From the NCBI RefSeq assembly GCF_033242365.1, contig NZ_BTHK01000005.1, positions 1-64,000 of the forward strand: a stretch of 64,000 nucleotides of DNA, given 5' to 3'. This document shows positions 24,337 through 32,566 of this stretch, piece after piece; the stretch's first letter is position 1, and each line of letters begins with the position of its first letter. A model generated the notes under the pieces. It was not told the origin of the DNA and did no database searches. It was given only the letters and a program-made list of their open reading frames with translations. The translations under genes and the position numbers were made by a program. Origin of the DNA: Lachnoanaerobaculum sanguinis. Lineage in GTDB: Bacteria > Bacillota > Clostridia > Lachnospirales > Lachnospiraceae.

Positions 24337-24987
24337 ATGAGAAAAGAACAGGTTCTTACAAGAATGAAAGAAGATTGTCTGGTTGCTGTTGTTCGTGCAA
24401 AGAACAAAGAGCAGGGTGAGAAGGTCATAGATGCTATTGTTGCAGGCGGAATCAATTTTATTGAGATTACTATGACTATGGACGAAGGAAATCCTGTAGA
24501 GTTTATACAGTTTATGTCTGAGAAGTACAGAAATAATGAAAAGATAGTTATCGGTGCAGGTACTGTACTTGATCCTGAGACAGCAAGAGCGGTAATCCTT
24601 GCAGGTGCAAACTATGTTGTAAGTCCGGGACTTAATGTAGAAACGATCAAGCTCTGTAACAGATACAGAGTTCCTATGCTTCCGGGTGTTATGTCACCTA
24701 CAGAGGCTATCACAGCTCTTGAAGCAGGATGTGATATCATAAAGGTATTCCCGGGAAATGTAGTGGGAACGGGTGCGATCAGCTCATTTAAGGGACCTCT
24801 TCCACAGGGAGATTTCATGCCGAGCGGTGGTGTGGACGTTGACAATGTAGATAAGTGGTTAAAGGCCGGAGCATGTGCCGTAGGTACAGGTTCATCACTT
24901 ACAAAGGGCGCGGCTACAGGTGATTTCGCAGCTATAACAGCAAAGGCAAAGGAGTTTGTTGAGGCGGTAGCGGCGGCAAGAAAGTAA
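24337..24987 (+). CDS. eda: KDPG/KHG aldolase
   Basis: This 216-residue class I aldolase splits 2-keto-3-deoxy-6-phosphogluconate into pyruvate and glyceraldehyde 3-phosphate. The Schiff-base lysine is in CDIIKVFPG, the catalytic glutamate in FIEITM, and the phosphate-binding end in MPSGGVDVDNV. Length and motifs fit the family (about 205-215). GGAGG five bases before ATG 24337 fixes the start. It is followed 24 bases later by kdgK, which makes its substrate, so the two form the lower part of the uronate pathway. Confidence 0.95.
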   Translation: MRKEQVLTRMKEDCLVAVVRAKNKEQGEKVIDAIVAGGINFIEITMTMDEGNPVEFIQFMSEKYRNNEKIVIGAGTVLDPETARAVILAGANYVVSPGLNVETIKLCNRYRVPMLPGVMSPTEAITALEAGCDIIKVFPGNVVGTGAISSFKGPLPQGDFMPSGGVDVDNVDKWLKAGACAVGTGSSLTKGAATGDFAAITAKAKEFVEAVAAARK

Positions 24988-25011
24988 TATTTTATTTTGA
25001 ACGGAGAAAAT

Positions 25012-26043
25012 ATGGCAAAGATAGTTACAATGGGAGAGATAATGCTCAGATTATCAACTCCAAACAATGAGAAGTTTATTCAGGCTGATGAGTTTGATAT
25101 CAATTATGGCGGCGGTGAGGCAAATGTTGCCGTTTCACTTGCAAACTATGGACATGAAGCGGATTTTGTAAGTGCGTTACCGAAGAATCCTATCGGTGAT
25201 GCGGCTATTGCAACTCTTCGCAAGTATAATGTTGGAACAAAGCATATCTCAAGAAGCGGTGAGAGAGTGGGCATCTACTTCCTTGAAACAGGTTCAGCGA
25301 TGAGAGCTTCAAATGTAGTATATGACAGAGCACATTCTTCTATTTCTACAGCTAAGGTGGATGAGTTTGACTTTGATGAGATTTTCAAAGATGCGGATTG
25401 GTTCCATTTTACAGGTATTACACCTGCAGTTTCAGACAGTGCAGCAGAGCTTACAGAGGCTGCTCTTAAGGCTGCCAAGAAGGCAGGAGTTACAGTATCT
25501 GTAGACCTTAACTTCAGAAAGAAACTCTGGTCATCAGAGAAAGCAAAGAAAATAATGACAAATCTCATGCAGTATGTAGATGTATGTATCGGTAATGAAG
25601 AGGACGCCGAGAAGGTTCTCGGATTTAAGCCAGGCAACACAGATGTTACAGCAGGAGAACTTGAGCTTAACGGATATGTGGATATCTTCAATCAGATGTG
25701 TGATCAGTTTAAGTTTAAATATGTTATAAGCTCACTTCGTGAGAGCTTCTCAGCTTCAAACAACGACTGGTCTGCTTGTATCATGGACGGAAGCACAAGA
25801 GAGTTCTATCACTCAAAGAAGTACCATGTAACTCCAATCGTAGACAGAGTCGGCGGCGGTGATTCATTTGCAGCAGGAGTTATCTGCGGACTTTGCGATA
25901 AGAAAGACTTTAAGTCGGCACTTGAGTTTGCTGTAGCCGCTTCAGCACTTAAGCATACAATCCCGGGAGATTTCAACCTTGTAACAAGAGAAGATGTTGA
26001 GAGCCTTGCAGGCGGAGACGGCTCGGGTAGAGTGCAAAGATAA
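25012..26043 (+). CDS. kdgK: 2-keto-3-deoxygluconate kinase (PfkB family)
   Basis: The 343-residue sugar kinase phosphorylates KDG to KDPG. PfkB-family features are the N-terminal GGGEANVAVSLANYG, SVDLNFRKKLW in mid-protein, and the C-terminal ATP/anion-hole motif VGGGDSFAAGV with its catalytic aspartate. Family assignment to KdgK rather than ribo- or fructokinase comes from the neighbours eda, uxaA and uxaC. ATG 25012 follows GGAG by six bases. Many codons here end in A, C or U as in well-expressed genes. A strong terminator follows. Confidence 0.93.
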   Translation: MAKIVTMGEIMLRLSTPNNEKFIQADEFDINYGGGEANVAVSLANYGHEADFVSALPKNPIGDAAIATLRKYNVGTKHISRSGERVGIYFLETGSAMRASNVVYDRAHSSISTAKVDEFDFDEIFKDADWFHFTGITPAVSDSAAELTEAALKAAKKAGVTVSVDLNFRKKLWSSEKAKKIMTNLMQYVDVCIGNEEDAEKVLGFKPGNTDVTAGELELNGYVDIFNQMCDQFKFKYVISSLRESFSASNNDWSACIMDGSTREFYHSKKYHVTPIVDRVGGGDSFAAGVICGLCDKKDFKSALEFAVAASALKHTIPGDFNLVTREDVESLAGGDGSGRVQR

Positions 26044-26063
26044 TCAAAGTTTATATGTATTTT

Positions 26064-26106
26064 CCTATAAAAAGGAGCCGGCTTTTGCCGGCTCTGTTTT
26101 TATAGG
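26064..26106 (+). terminator. Terminator of the eda-kdgK operon
   Basis: GAGCCGGC (26075-26082), TTTT loop, GCCGGCTC (26087-26094), then T residues. Flanking CCTATAAAAA and TTTTTATAGG extend the stem, so it is one of the strongest terminators in the window and works in both directions. Confidence 0.95.
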
Positions 26107-26256
26107 ATCTTTCTCTTTTTTAGTGTCACTTCTGTGACATATATTAATGTTGAATAACTATATTCCCTACAGTTTCAGTACTAATTAATGATGATTAGAT
26201 AATCAATGGAGAAGTGGTTAGGGTATATCTTCGGAGGATTAAGAGTTTTTATGAAA

Positions 26257-26274
26257 ATATGACAATGCATGTCC
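26257..26274 (+). promoter_or_regulatory. Candidate WYL-regulator operator, copy 1
   Basis: ATATGACA (26257-26264), five bases, TGTCC (26270-26274). Nearly the same element occurs before the GyrI-like gene at 27208. A TATAAT at 26286-26291 follows. Confidence 0.5.
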
Positions 26275-26313
26275 GGTTATTGTGATATAATAATTATAGG
26301 AGATGTTAAGACG

Positions 26314-27213
26314 ATGAAAGATAATAGGCTGTTTAGGATACTATATTATATTCTGGAAAAGGGAAAAGTTACAGCAAGCGAACTTGCTGATAAATTTGAG
26401 GTATCAGTCAGAACAATTTATAGAGATATTGACTCTATCAGTAGTGCAGGTATTCCCGTTTATGCGTTGCAAGGAAAGGGCGGTGGAATAGAAATTGCTG
26501 AGGATTTTGTTCTTAGTAAATCACTACTGTCTGAAAACGAGAAACAACAAATTATGTCAGCTCTTCAAGGATTGGATAATACCGCAATACAGCATGAGAA
26601 TGAGCTTCTAACAAAACTTTCTGCGCTCTTTAAAATGAAAAATACAGGTTGGATAGAGGTTGATTTTAATAATTGGCAAAACAATAAGCTGTATGAACAA
26701 ACGTTTAATGATATTAAATCTGCAATTTTAAGTAAAAACATTATTTCATTCACATATTTTAGCAGTAATGAAAAAGAAACAAGTAGAAGAGTTAAACCCG
26801 TTAGACTACTTTTCAAGAGTCAGGACTGGTATCTATATGCTTTCTGTTTACTTAGAAATGATTTTAGATATTTCAAATTGTCCCGGATAAAGAATTTAGA
26901 AATACATACTGAAAAGTTTGATGACAGCTTTGAAGATGCAATTCTCAAGAAAGAAATGCCACACGAGAACACGGTGCATATAAAAGTTAAGTTTGATCGT
27001 AAAGTTGCCTTTCGAGTATATGATGAGATAAACGGAGAAATCATAGAAGATAATGATGGAAATTTATATTCAGAAATAGAAATAACGAATGACTATAACC
27101 TATACAATTATATTTTTTCTTTCGGAGATGGAGCGGAAGTATTAGAACCGAAAGAGATACGAATGCAGATTAAAGAAATGATAAATAAAATGGCAGAAAA
27201 ATATATAATATGA
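26314..27213 (+). CDS. WYL-domain transcriptional regulator (YafY type)
   Basis: A 299-residue regulator with an N-terminal HTH_11 winged helix (about 1-58, GKVTASELADKFEVSVRTIYRD) and a WYL sensor domain (about 130-215; the motif here reads SQDWYLYAFC), followed by the WCX-type C-terminal region. WYL proteins sense nucleic-acid-like or small ligands and often control DNA-damage or defence genes. I use ATG 26314, preceded by GGAGA. It sits before a GyrI-like and a ClbS/DfsB-like gene, a common arrangement in Firmicutes, and shares a candidate operator with them. Confidence 0.9.
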   Translation: MKDNRLFRILYYILEKGKVTASELADKFEVSVRTIYRDIDSISSAGIPVYALQGKGGGIEIAEDFVLSKSLLSENEKQQIMSALQGLDNTAIQHENELLTKLSALFKMKNTGWIEVDFNNWQNNKLYEQTFNDIKSAILSKNIISFTYFSSNEKETSRRVKPVRLLFKSQDWYLYAFCLLRNDFRYFKLSRIKNLEIHTEKFDDSFEDAILKKEMPHENTVHIKVKFDRKVAFRVYDEINGEIIEDNDGNLYSEIEITNDYNLYNYIFSFGDGAEVLEPKEIRMQIKEMINKMAEKYII

Positions 27214-27243
27214 CAAATGGTGTCAAGTATCCTCCTGTATAAT
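27208..27243 (+). promoter_or_regulatory. Promoter and operator copy 2 before the GyrI-like gene
   Basis: ATATGACA (27208-27215), five bases, TGTCA (27221-27225) gives a perfect TGACA-N5-TGTCA inverted repeat. TATAAT at 27238-27243 lies 12 bases on. No good -35 is seen, so the WYL protein may activate here. Confidence 0.6.
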
Positions 27244-27276
27244 AAAATTAACCAAATGTAAAGGGAGGACCTGATA

Positions 27277-27891
27277 ATGAAATATGAGTGGAGAAAACAA
27301 GAAAAGAATCTTTATGGCGTAAAGCAAAAACCTGTCATTGTAGAAGTGCCAAAGCAAAAATTTGTTTTGGTAAAAGGTAAAGGCAATCCGAATGAAGTAG
27401 ATTTTTCAGATAGAATATCCCCATTATATTCTCTTGCTTATGCCATTAAAATGTTGTTTAAAAATACAATGAAAAATAAAACTGATAACAAGATTACAGA
27501 TTTTACGGTATATCCATTAGAGGGATTTTGGAAAAAAGTAAATGGAGAAGAGCTTGATAAAAATAAACTGGAATACACATTGATGATTAAACAACCTGAT
27601 TTTATTACAAAAGAGATATTCACAAAGGCACTTGAGAATATAAAAAAGAAAAAGCCTAATGCATTGTATGATGAGATGAGTTTTAGAGAAATAGAAGAAG
27701 GTAAATCCATTCAGATTTTACATGCCGGAAGTTATGATGATGAGCCAAAATCATTTGAACGGCTGAATGAATTTGCAAGAAAACTGGATCTTAGAAGAAT
27801 GGGTGATTTTCATAAAGAAATATACTTAAGTAATAAAAACAGAACATCGGAAGAAAAACAAAAAACCATATTAAGATATTCAGTTAAATAG
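27277..27891 (+). CDS. GyrI-like small-molecule-binding domain protein
   Basis: This 204-residue cytoplasmic protein fits the GyrI-like/SOUL-related small-molecule-binding fold. It has an early QKFVLVKGKGNPNEVDF segment, helical ISPLYSLAYAIKMLFK, and later FWKKVNGEELDKNKLEYTLMIKQPDF. It lacks a DNA-binding domain, so it is a stand-alone binding protein. Some relatives hydrolyse toxic cyclopropanoids; others bind drugs. GGGAGG before the ATG supports the start. The ClbS-type gene begins 12 bases later, so the two are co-expressed and may share a detoxification role. Confidence 0.85.
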   Translation: MKYEWRKQEKNLYGVKQKPVIVEVPKQKFVLVKGKGNPNEVDFSDRISPLYSLAYAIKMLFKNTMKNKTDNKITDFTVYPLEGFWKKVNGEELDKNKLEYTLMIKQPDFITKEIFTKALENIKKKKPNALYDEMSFREIEEGKSIQILHAGSYDDEPKSFERLNEFARKLDLRRMGDFHKEIYLSNKNRTSEEKQKTILRYSVK

Positions 27892-27903
27892 GAGGAATTT
27901 GTT

Positions 27904-28446
27904 GTGCCAAGACCAACGACAAAAAATGATTTAATGACTGTTGCTAAGGGAAACTATGAAAAGTTAAATTTACTTATTTCAAAGATGACAGAGGAAGAGT
28001 TAAACACACCGTTTGATTTTTCAAAAGATGAAAAGAAAAAAGAAGCTCATTGGAGAAGAGATAAAAACTTAAGAGATGTTTTAATCCATCTCTATGAATG
28101 GCATCAGCTTATTTTGAATTGGGTACATTCCAATCAAAAGGGAGAAGAAAAACCATTTTTGCCTGAACCATATAACTGGAAAACTTATGGAGATATGAAT
28201 GTAGAATTTTGGAAGAAACATCAAAATACTTCTCTTGAAGACGCAATTAAAATGGTTCATAAATCACATAGTGATGTATTAGCGTTAGCTGAAAAATTTA
28301 CAAATGAAGAACTCTTTTCAAAAGGTGTTTATAAATGGGTCGGAGGAAGTGCGCTTGGTTCATACTTTGTAAGTGCAACTGCAAGCCATTATGATTGGGC
28401 AATAAAAAAGATTAAAGCGCACCAGAAAAATGTGAATCAAAAATAA
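27904..28446 (+). CDS. ClbS/DfsB-family four-helix bundle protein
   Basis: A 180-residue protein with the ClbS/DfsB pattern: start MPRPTTKNDLM, RDVLIHLYEWHQLILNWV (about 58-75), the PYNWKTY segment, and C-terminal GSYFVSATASHYDWAIKKI. ClbS protects colibactin producers by hydrolysing the cyclopropane warhead; most relatives are uncharacterised and belong to the DinB-like superfamily. Start is a GTG with GGAGG just upstream. With the GyrI-like gene it may form a small detoxification unit under WYL control. Confidence 0.88.
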   Translation: MPRPTTKNDLMTVAKGNYEKLNLLISKMTEEELNTPFDFSKDEKKKEAHWRRDKNLRDVLIHLYEWHQLILNWVHSNQKGEEKPFLPEPYNWKTYGDMNVEFWKKHQNTSLEDAIKMVHKSHSDVLALAEKFTNEELFSKGVYKWVGGSALGSYFVSATASHYDWAIKKIKAHQKNVNQK

Positions 28447-28491
28447 TTGGAATAGGATAGTAAAGTGCATTTTACAAAAGTAAAAGTTATA

Positions 28492-28575
28492 TGTAAATGA
28501 TACAGAAATATAATGTAATATATTTTTTATATCACGGTGATAATTTTCTGAAACAATAAGTCTATACTGTTCCAT
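28492..28575 (-). pseudogene. Truncated RelE/ParE-type toxin
   Basis: The minus-strand frame starts at an ATG that overlaps the antitoxin stop by 14 bases, as in normal phd-parE pairs. It reads MEQYRLIVSENYHRDIKNIL, then HYISVSFT. This is the beginning of a RelE/ParE toxin (first strand plus first helix). After about 28 residues the match is lost and the frame runs into the end of the ClbS-type gene. The catalytic C-terminal half is missing, so no active toxin can be made. Confidence 0.65.
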
Positions 28576-28834
28576 TATTTAATCCCTCTCGAAGACGTTT
28601 CATGGACTCCTCAAAACTTAATGTATGACCGTTTGAAAAGTCATCTTCGCTTTGTTCCAAAAGCCTATATAGTTCATATTTACTGGTTAATTTATTATAT
28701 AAGTCAATGCTCATAACGGCTAAGTCACCTCGACCGTTTTTGGTAATAAATATAGGTTCGTTTGTGTTATGACAAAATGTGGAGATATCATTGTAGCTGT
28801 TACGTAAGTCTGTACTTGATTTAATTATCGGCAT
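28562..28834 (-). CDS. Phd/YefM-family antitoxin
   Basis: A 90-residue antitoxin: IIKSSTDLRNSYNDISTFCH and EPIFITKNGRGDLAVMSIDLY form the Phd/YefM DNA-binding dimer domain (1-50), and the C-terminus (51-90, acidic) would wrap the toxin. GGAGG before the ATG supports the start. A perfect 13-base inverted repeat covers its promoter, fitting autorepression. The partner toxin gene downstream is truncated, so this antitoxin is an orphan and might act on other toxins or simply persist. Confidence 0.9.
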   Translation of the reverse strand: MPIIKSSTDLRNSYNDISTFCHNTNEPIFITKNGRGDLAVMSIDLYNKLTSKYELYRLLEQSEDDFSNGHTLSFEESMKRLREGLNNGTV

Positions 28835-28843
28835 AAAACCTCC

Positions 28844-28878
28844 TTTCTAAAGAAATTATAATATTATTTCTTTAGAAA
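28844..28878 (-). promoter_or_regulatory. Antitoxin operator/promoter
   Basis: TTTCTAAAGAAAT (28844-28856) and ATTTCTTTAGAAA (28866-28878) form a perfect inverted repeat with a nine-base spacer. A minus-strand TATAAT covers 28855-28860. The position suits autoregulation by the Phd-type protein. Confidence 0.75.
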
Positions 28879-28915
28879 CTCAATAAATAAAAGTGGAAAA
28901 GTTTGAAATATCATA

Positions 28916-28968
28916 TTGACAAAAAAATAACAATATAGTATTATCTAACTGTGTTAAAAAAATAACGA
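28916..28968 (+). promoter_or_regulatory. adhE promoter with two Rex-like sites
   Basis: TTGACA (28916-28921), 17 bases, TATTAT (28939-28944). One stretch at 28951-28968 matches the Rex consensus TTGTTAA-N4-TTAACAA at 11 of 14 fixed positions and sits on the likely start site. A second at 28916-28933 also matches 11 of 14 and overlaps the -35. I infer NADH/NAD+ control by Rex. Confidence 0.65.
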
Positions 28969-28997
28969 AATATTCATTTTATTATGTCGGAGGAAAT

Positions 28998-31598
28998 ATG
29001 GCAGATAAGAATTTTATTGTAGATAATATCGATAACTTAAGTATCAGGATGAAAGAGCTGAGAGAAGCTCAGAGAGAATTTGCGACCTACTCTCAGGAAC
29101 AGGTTGATAAAATATTCTATGAGGTAGCTATGGCTGCCAATAAAGAGAGATTCTCGCTTGCAAAGATGGCGGTAGAAGAGACCGGAATGGGAGTTTTGGA
29201 AGATAAGGTTATCAAGAACCATTATGCTGCAGAGTATATTTACAATGCATATAAGGACACTAAGACATGCGGAGTGATTGAAGAGGACAATATTTTCGGT
29301 ATAAGAAAAATTGCCGAGCCTATAGGTGTTATAGCAGCTGTTATTCCAACAACAAACCCTACATCAACAGCTATATTTAAAATCCTTTTGGCACTTAAGA
29401 CAAGAAATGCTATTATAATAAGCCCACACCCAAGAGCAAAGGATTGCACAAACTATACAGCTAAATTTCTGTTGGAAACAGCTGTAAAAGCGGGCGCTCC
29501 AAAGAACATTATAGGTTGGATAGATGTACCTTCACTTGAACTTACAAATGAAGTAATGCATGAAGCCGATATTATACTTGCTACAGGCGGTCCGGGAATG
29601 GTTAAATCAGCTTACTCATCAGGTAAGCCTGCAATAGGTGTAGGTGCCGGAAATACTCCGGTTATCATTGATGAAACAGCTGACATTAAGATGGCTGTAA
29701 ACTCAATAATACATTCAAAGACTTTTGATAACGGAATGATTTGTGCTTCAGAGCAGTCTGTAACTGTAATGGAGAGTATATATAATGAAGTAAAAAAAGA
29801 GTTTGCATACAGAGGTTGTTATTTTCTGAAGAAGGACGAGCTTAATAAGGTAAGAAAGACTATTATTGTAGGCGGATCACTAAATGCCAAAATCGTTGGA
29901 CAGTCTGCATTTAAAATTGCGGAAATGGCAGGCGTAAGCGTACCTGAAAGTACAAAGATTCTTATTGGCGAGGTGGAGTCTGTTGATATAAGCGAAGAGT
30001 TTGCTCATGAAAAGCTTTCACCTGTACTTGCAATGTATAAGGCAAAGACATTTGATGAGGCTATAGCTAAGGCTGAAAGACTTGTTGCAGACGGCGGTTA
30101 CGGACATACATCAGCTATTTATATAGATGTAAATGAGAAGGAAAAACTTGCTATTCATGAAAGAGCAATGAAGACTTGCAGAATACTTGTAAATACTCCT
30201 GCGGCTCATGGCGGTATCGGTGATTTGTATAACTTCAAGCTTGCACCTTCACTTACTTTAGGTTGCGGTTCATGGGGTGGAAACTCTGTTTCAGAGAATG
30301 TAGGCGTAAAGCATCTTATAAATATAAAAACTGTAGCACAAAGGAGAGAGAACATGTTGTGGCTTAGAACTCCTGAAAAGGTATACTTTAAGAGAGGTTG
30401 TCTGCCTGTAGCGCTTGATGAGCTTGGAAATGTAATGCATAAGAAGAGAGCGTTTATAGTAACAGATACATTCCTTTATAAGAACGGATATACAGATGTT
30501 ATTACAAAGAAACTTGATGAGATGGGTATAAGACATACTTGCTTTTATGATGTAACACCGGATCCTACACTTCAGTGTGCAAGAGAGGGTGTAAAGGCAA
30601 TGGCTTCATTTGAGCCGGATGTAATTATAGCACTCGGTGGAGGTTCTGCTATGGATGCCGCAAAGATAATGTGGGTTATGTATGAGCATCCTGAAGTTAA
30701 CTTTGAAGACATGGCAATGGACTTTATGGATATCAGAAAGAGAGTATATAAGTTCCCTAAGATGGGTGAGAAGGCATACTTTGTTGCGGTTCCTACATCA
30801 TCAGGTACAGGTAGTGAGGTTACTCCTTTTGCTATCATTACAGATAAGGATACAGGAATAAAGTGGCCTATAGCAGACTATGAGATTCTTCCGAATATGG
30901 CGATAGTTGATGTTGACAATATGATGGATCAGCCGAAGGGACTTACAGCCGCATCAGGAATTGACGTACTTACTCATGCTCTTGAAGCATATGTATCTAT
31001 AATGGCTACAGATTATACGGACGGACTTGCTCTAAGAGCGATGAAACTTGTGTTTGATTACCTTCCTTCAGCATATGAAAACGGAAGTGCAGACCCTATT
31101 GCAAGAGAGAAGATGGCGGATGCTTCATGTCTTGCAGGTATGGCTTTTGCAAATGCATTCCTTGGTATAAACCATTCAATGGCACATAAGCTCGGTGCAT
31201 TCCACCATATAGCACACGGTCTTGCAAATGCCGTTATTCTTACAAGAGTAATGAGATATAATGCCGTTGATGCACCTACAAAGATGGGAACATTCTCACA
31301 GTATGAGTATCCTAAGGCAAAGGCAAGATATGTAGAGGCTGCTAAATACTGTGGCGTAACAGGAAAAAATGATGATGAGATATTTGAAAACTTTATAACT
31401 AAAATAGAGGAATTAAAGAAAATTATAGGGGTAAAAGAGACTATAGCACTTTATGGTGTAGAGGAAAAATACTTCTTGGACACATTGGATGAGATGAGCG
31501 AGCAGGCATTTAATGATCAATGTACGCCGGCAAATCCGAGATATCCGCTTATAAGCGAGATCAAAGAGCTGTATTTGGACGCTTATTACGGTAGATAA
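28998..31598 (+). CDS. adhE: Bifunctional acetaldehyde-CoA/alcohol dehydrogenase
   Basis: The 866-residue fusion enzyme turns acetyl-CoA into ethanol in two NADH-using steps. Residues about 1-440 are the CoA-acylating aldehyde dehydrogenase, with catalytic C249 in NGMICASEQS. A linker leads to an iron alcohol dehydrogenase domain (about 455-866) with GGGSAMDAAK and metal ligands in GIDVLTHALEAY and NHSMAHKLGAFHHIAHG. AdhE usually forms spirosomes. GGAGG seven bases before the ATG sets the start. The gene is alone under a promoter with Rex-like sites, as expected for the main redox-balancing fermentation enzyme. Confidence 0.97.
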   Translation: MADKNFIVDNIDNLSIRMKELREAQREFATYSQEQVDKIFYEVAMAANKERFSLAKMAVEETGMGVLEDKVIKNHYAAEYIYNAYKDTKTCGVIEEDNIFGIRKIAEPIGVIAAVIPTTNPTSTAIFKILLALKTRNAIIISPHPRAKDCTNYTAKFLLETAVKAGAPKNIIGWIDVPSLELTNEVMHEADIILATGGPGMVKSAYSSGKPAIGVGAGNTPVIIDETADIKMAVNSIIHSKTFDNGMICASEQSVTVMESIYNEVKKEFAYRGCYFLKKDELNKVRKTIIVGGSLNAKIVGQSAFKIAEMAGVSVPESTKILIGEVESVDISEEFAHEKLSPVLAMYKAKTFDEAIAKAERLVADGGYGHTSAIYIDVNEKEKLAIHERAMKTCRILVNTPAAHGGIGDLYNFKLAPSLTLGCGSWGGNSVSENVGVKHLINIKTVAQRRENMLWLRTPEKVYFKRGCLPVALDELGNVMHKKRAFIVTDTFLYKNGYTDVITKKLDEMGIRHTCFYDVTPDPTLQCAREGVKAMASFEPDVIIALGGGSAMDAAKIMWVMYEHPEVNFEDMAMDFMDIRKRVYKFPKMGEKAYFVAVPTSSGTGSEVTPFAIITDKDTGIKWPIADYEILPNMAIVDVDNMMDQPKGLTAASGIDVLTHALEAYVSIMATDYTDGLALRAMKLVFDYLPSAYENGSADPIAREKMADASCLAGMAFANAFLGINHSMAHKLGAFHHIAHGLANAVILTRVMRYNAVDAPTKMGTFSQYEYPKAKARYVEAAKYCGVTGKNDDEIFENFITKIEELKKIIGVKETIALYGVEEKYFLDTLDEMSEQAFNDQCTPANPRYPLISEIKELYLDAYYGR

Positions 31599-31671
31599 TA
31601 TAAATTTGAGCGTATTGTATTAGACTTAATTTTAGAAAGGAGACGGATGTATTATACATCTGTAAAAAAGT

Positions 31672-32427
31672 ATGGATTTGACAAATAAAAAGCTTATTTT
31701 AGAGAGACCGCATAAGAAAGTATATGAAACCGATGACTGCATTATTAAGGCGTTCAGTGGTGACCATCCGAAATCTGATGTATTTAACGAGGCACTGAAT
31801 CAGGCAAGAATAGAAGAGACAGGTCTTAATGTTCCGAAGGTGCTCGCTGTAGAAGAAATGGACGGCGGATGGGCAATAGTAATGCTTAAGAAAAACGGTA
31901 AGACTTTAAAAGAGATCATGGAGTCCGACAAGAAAAATACAAGAAAGTATATGGAGATGTTTGTGGATATACAGCTTGATATTCATTCAAAATCATCACC
32001 GCTGCTTAACAGAATGAACCTTAAATTCGGCAGACAGATAAATGAGTTAAAGGATCTCAATGCAACCATCAGATATGAGCTTTTAACAAGGCTTGACGGA
32101 ATGAAAAAGCATACAAAAATATGTCATGGAGATTTCAACCCAAGTAATGTGCTTATAGGAGAAGACGGTGAAGTTTCAATAATTGACTGGTCACATGCCA
32201 CTCAGGGTAATGCTGCCGGAGATGCGGCAAATACCTATCTCTTATTTGCTCTTACAGATAAGAATCTTGCAGATATGTACATGGATATTTACTGTGAAAA
32301 GTCGGATACGGCAAAGCAGTATGTACAAAGATGGCTTTCGATAGTGGCTGCACAGAGATTATCAAAGCATATAGAGGCGGAGAAGGAACTCTTGATGCAA
32401 TACATTGATGTTGTAGATTATGTTTAG
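31672..32427 (+). CDS. APH-type small-molecule phosphotransferase
   Basis: A 251-residue protein of the aminoglycoside phosphotransferase/choline kinase fold. Catalytic-loop HGDFNPSNVL lies at 152-161 (D154) and the metal-binding IIDWSHA at 170-176 (D172). The N-lobe is short. Such proteins phosphorylate aminoglycosides, choline, sugars or homoserine; nothing indicates the substrate here and an actual resistance role is not supported. It follows adhE by 73 bases with its own AAGGAG-type ribosome binding site further upstream and may be read from the adhE promoter. Confidence 0.85.
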   Translation: MDLTNKKLILERPHKKVYETDDCIIKAFSGDHPKSDVFNEALNQARIEETGLNVPKVLAVEEMDGGWAIVMLKKNGKTLKEIMESDKKNTRKYMEMFVDIQLDIHSKSSPLLNRMNLKFGRQINELKDLNATIRYELLTRLDGMKKHTKICHGDFNPSNVLIGEDGEVSIIDWSHATQGNAAGDAANTYLLFALTDKNLADMYMDIYCEKSDTAKQYVQRWLSIVAAQRLSKHIEAEKELLMQYIDVVDYV

Positions 32428-32491
32428 GTAAAAATCAATACAAACCCCATTCTGTTATAATAACAGGATGTTCCAAATTCAATATAAAAAG

Positions 32492-32530
32492 AGATTGTAT
32501 ACAATTTATAATTGCGTACAATCTTTTTTT
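32492..32530 (+). terminator. Terminator after the phosphotransferase gene
   Basis: AGATTGTA (32492-32499) and TACAATCT (32517-32524) with a T run to 32530. The 3' arm overlaps the -35 of the next gene's promoter. Confidence 0.7.
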
Positions 32531-32540
32531 AATGTATAAT
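32512..32540 (+). promoter_or_regulatory. Promoter of the cation efflux gene
   Basis: TTGCGT (32512-32517), 17 bases, TATAAT (32535-32540). It is embedded in the preceding terminator. Confidence 0.6.
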
Positions 32541-32566
32541 GTACATCCATATGAAGAAAGGAGAAG

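Noticed and set aside
25275..25691. Long antisense frame opposite kdgK, with similar ones opposite rpoB, rpoC and gpmI
   Set aside because: They lack ribosome sites and plausible translations and arise from codon bias of the real genes.
31672..32427. Aminoglycoside resistance gene
   Set aside because: The kinase motifs are generic to the APH/choline-kinase superfamily, and chromosomal context next to adhE gives no support for resistance.
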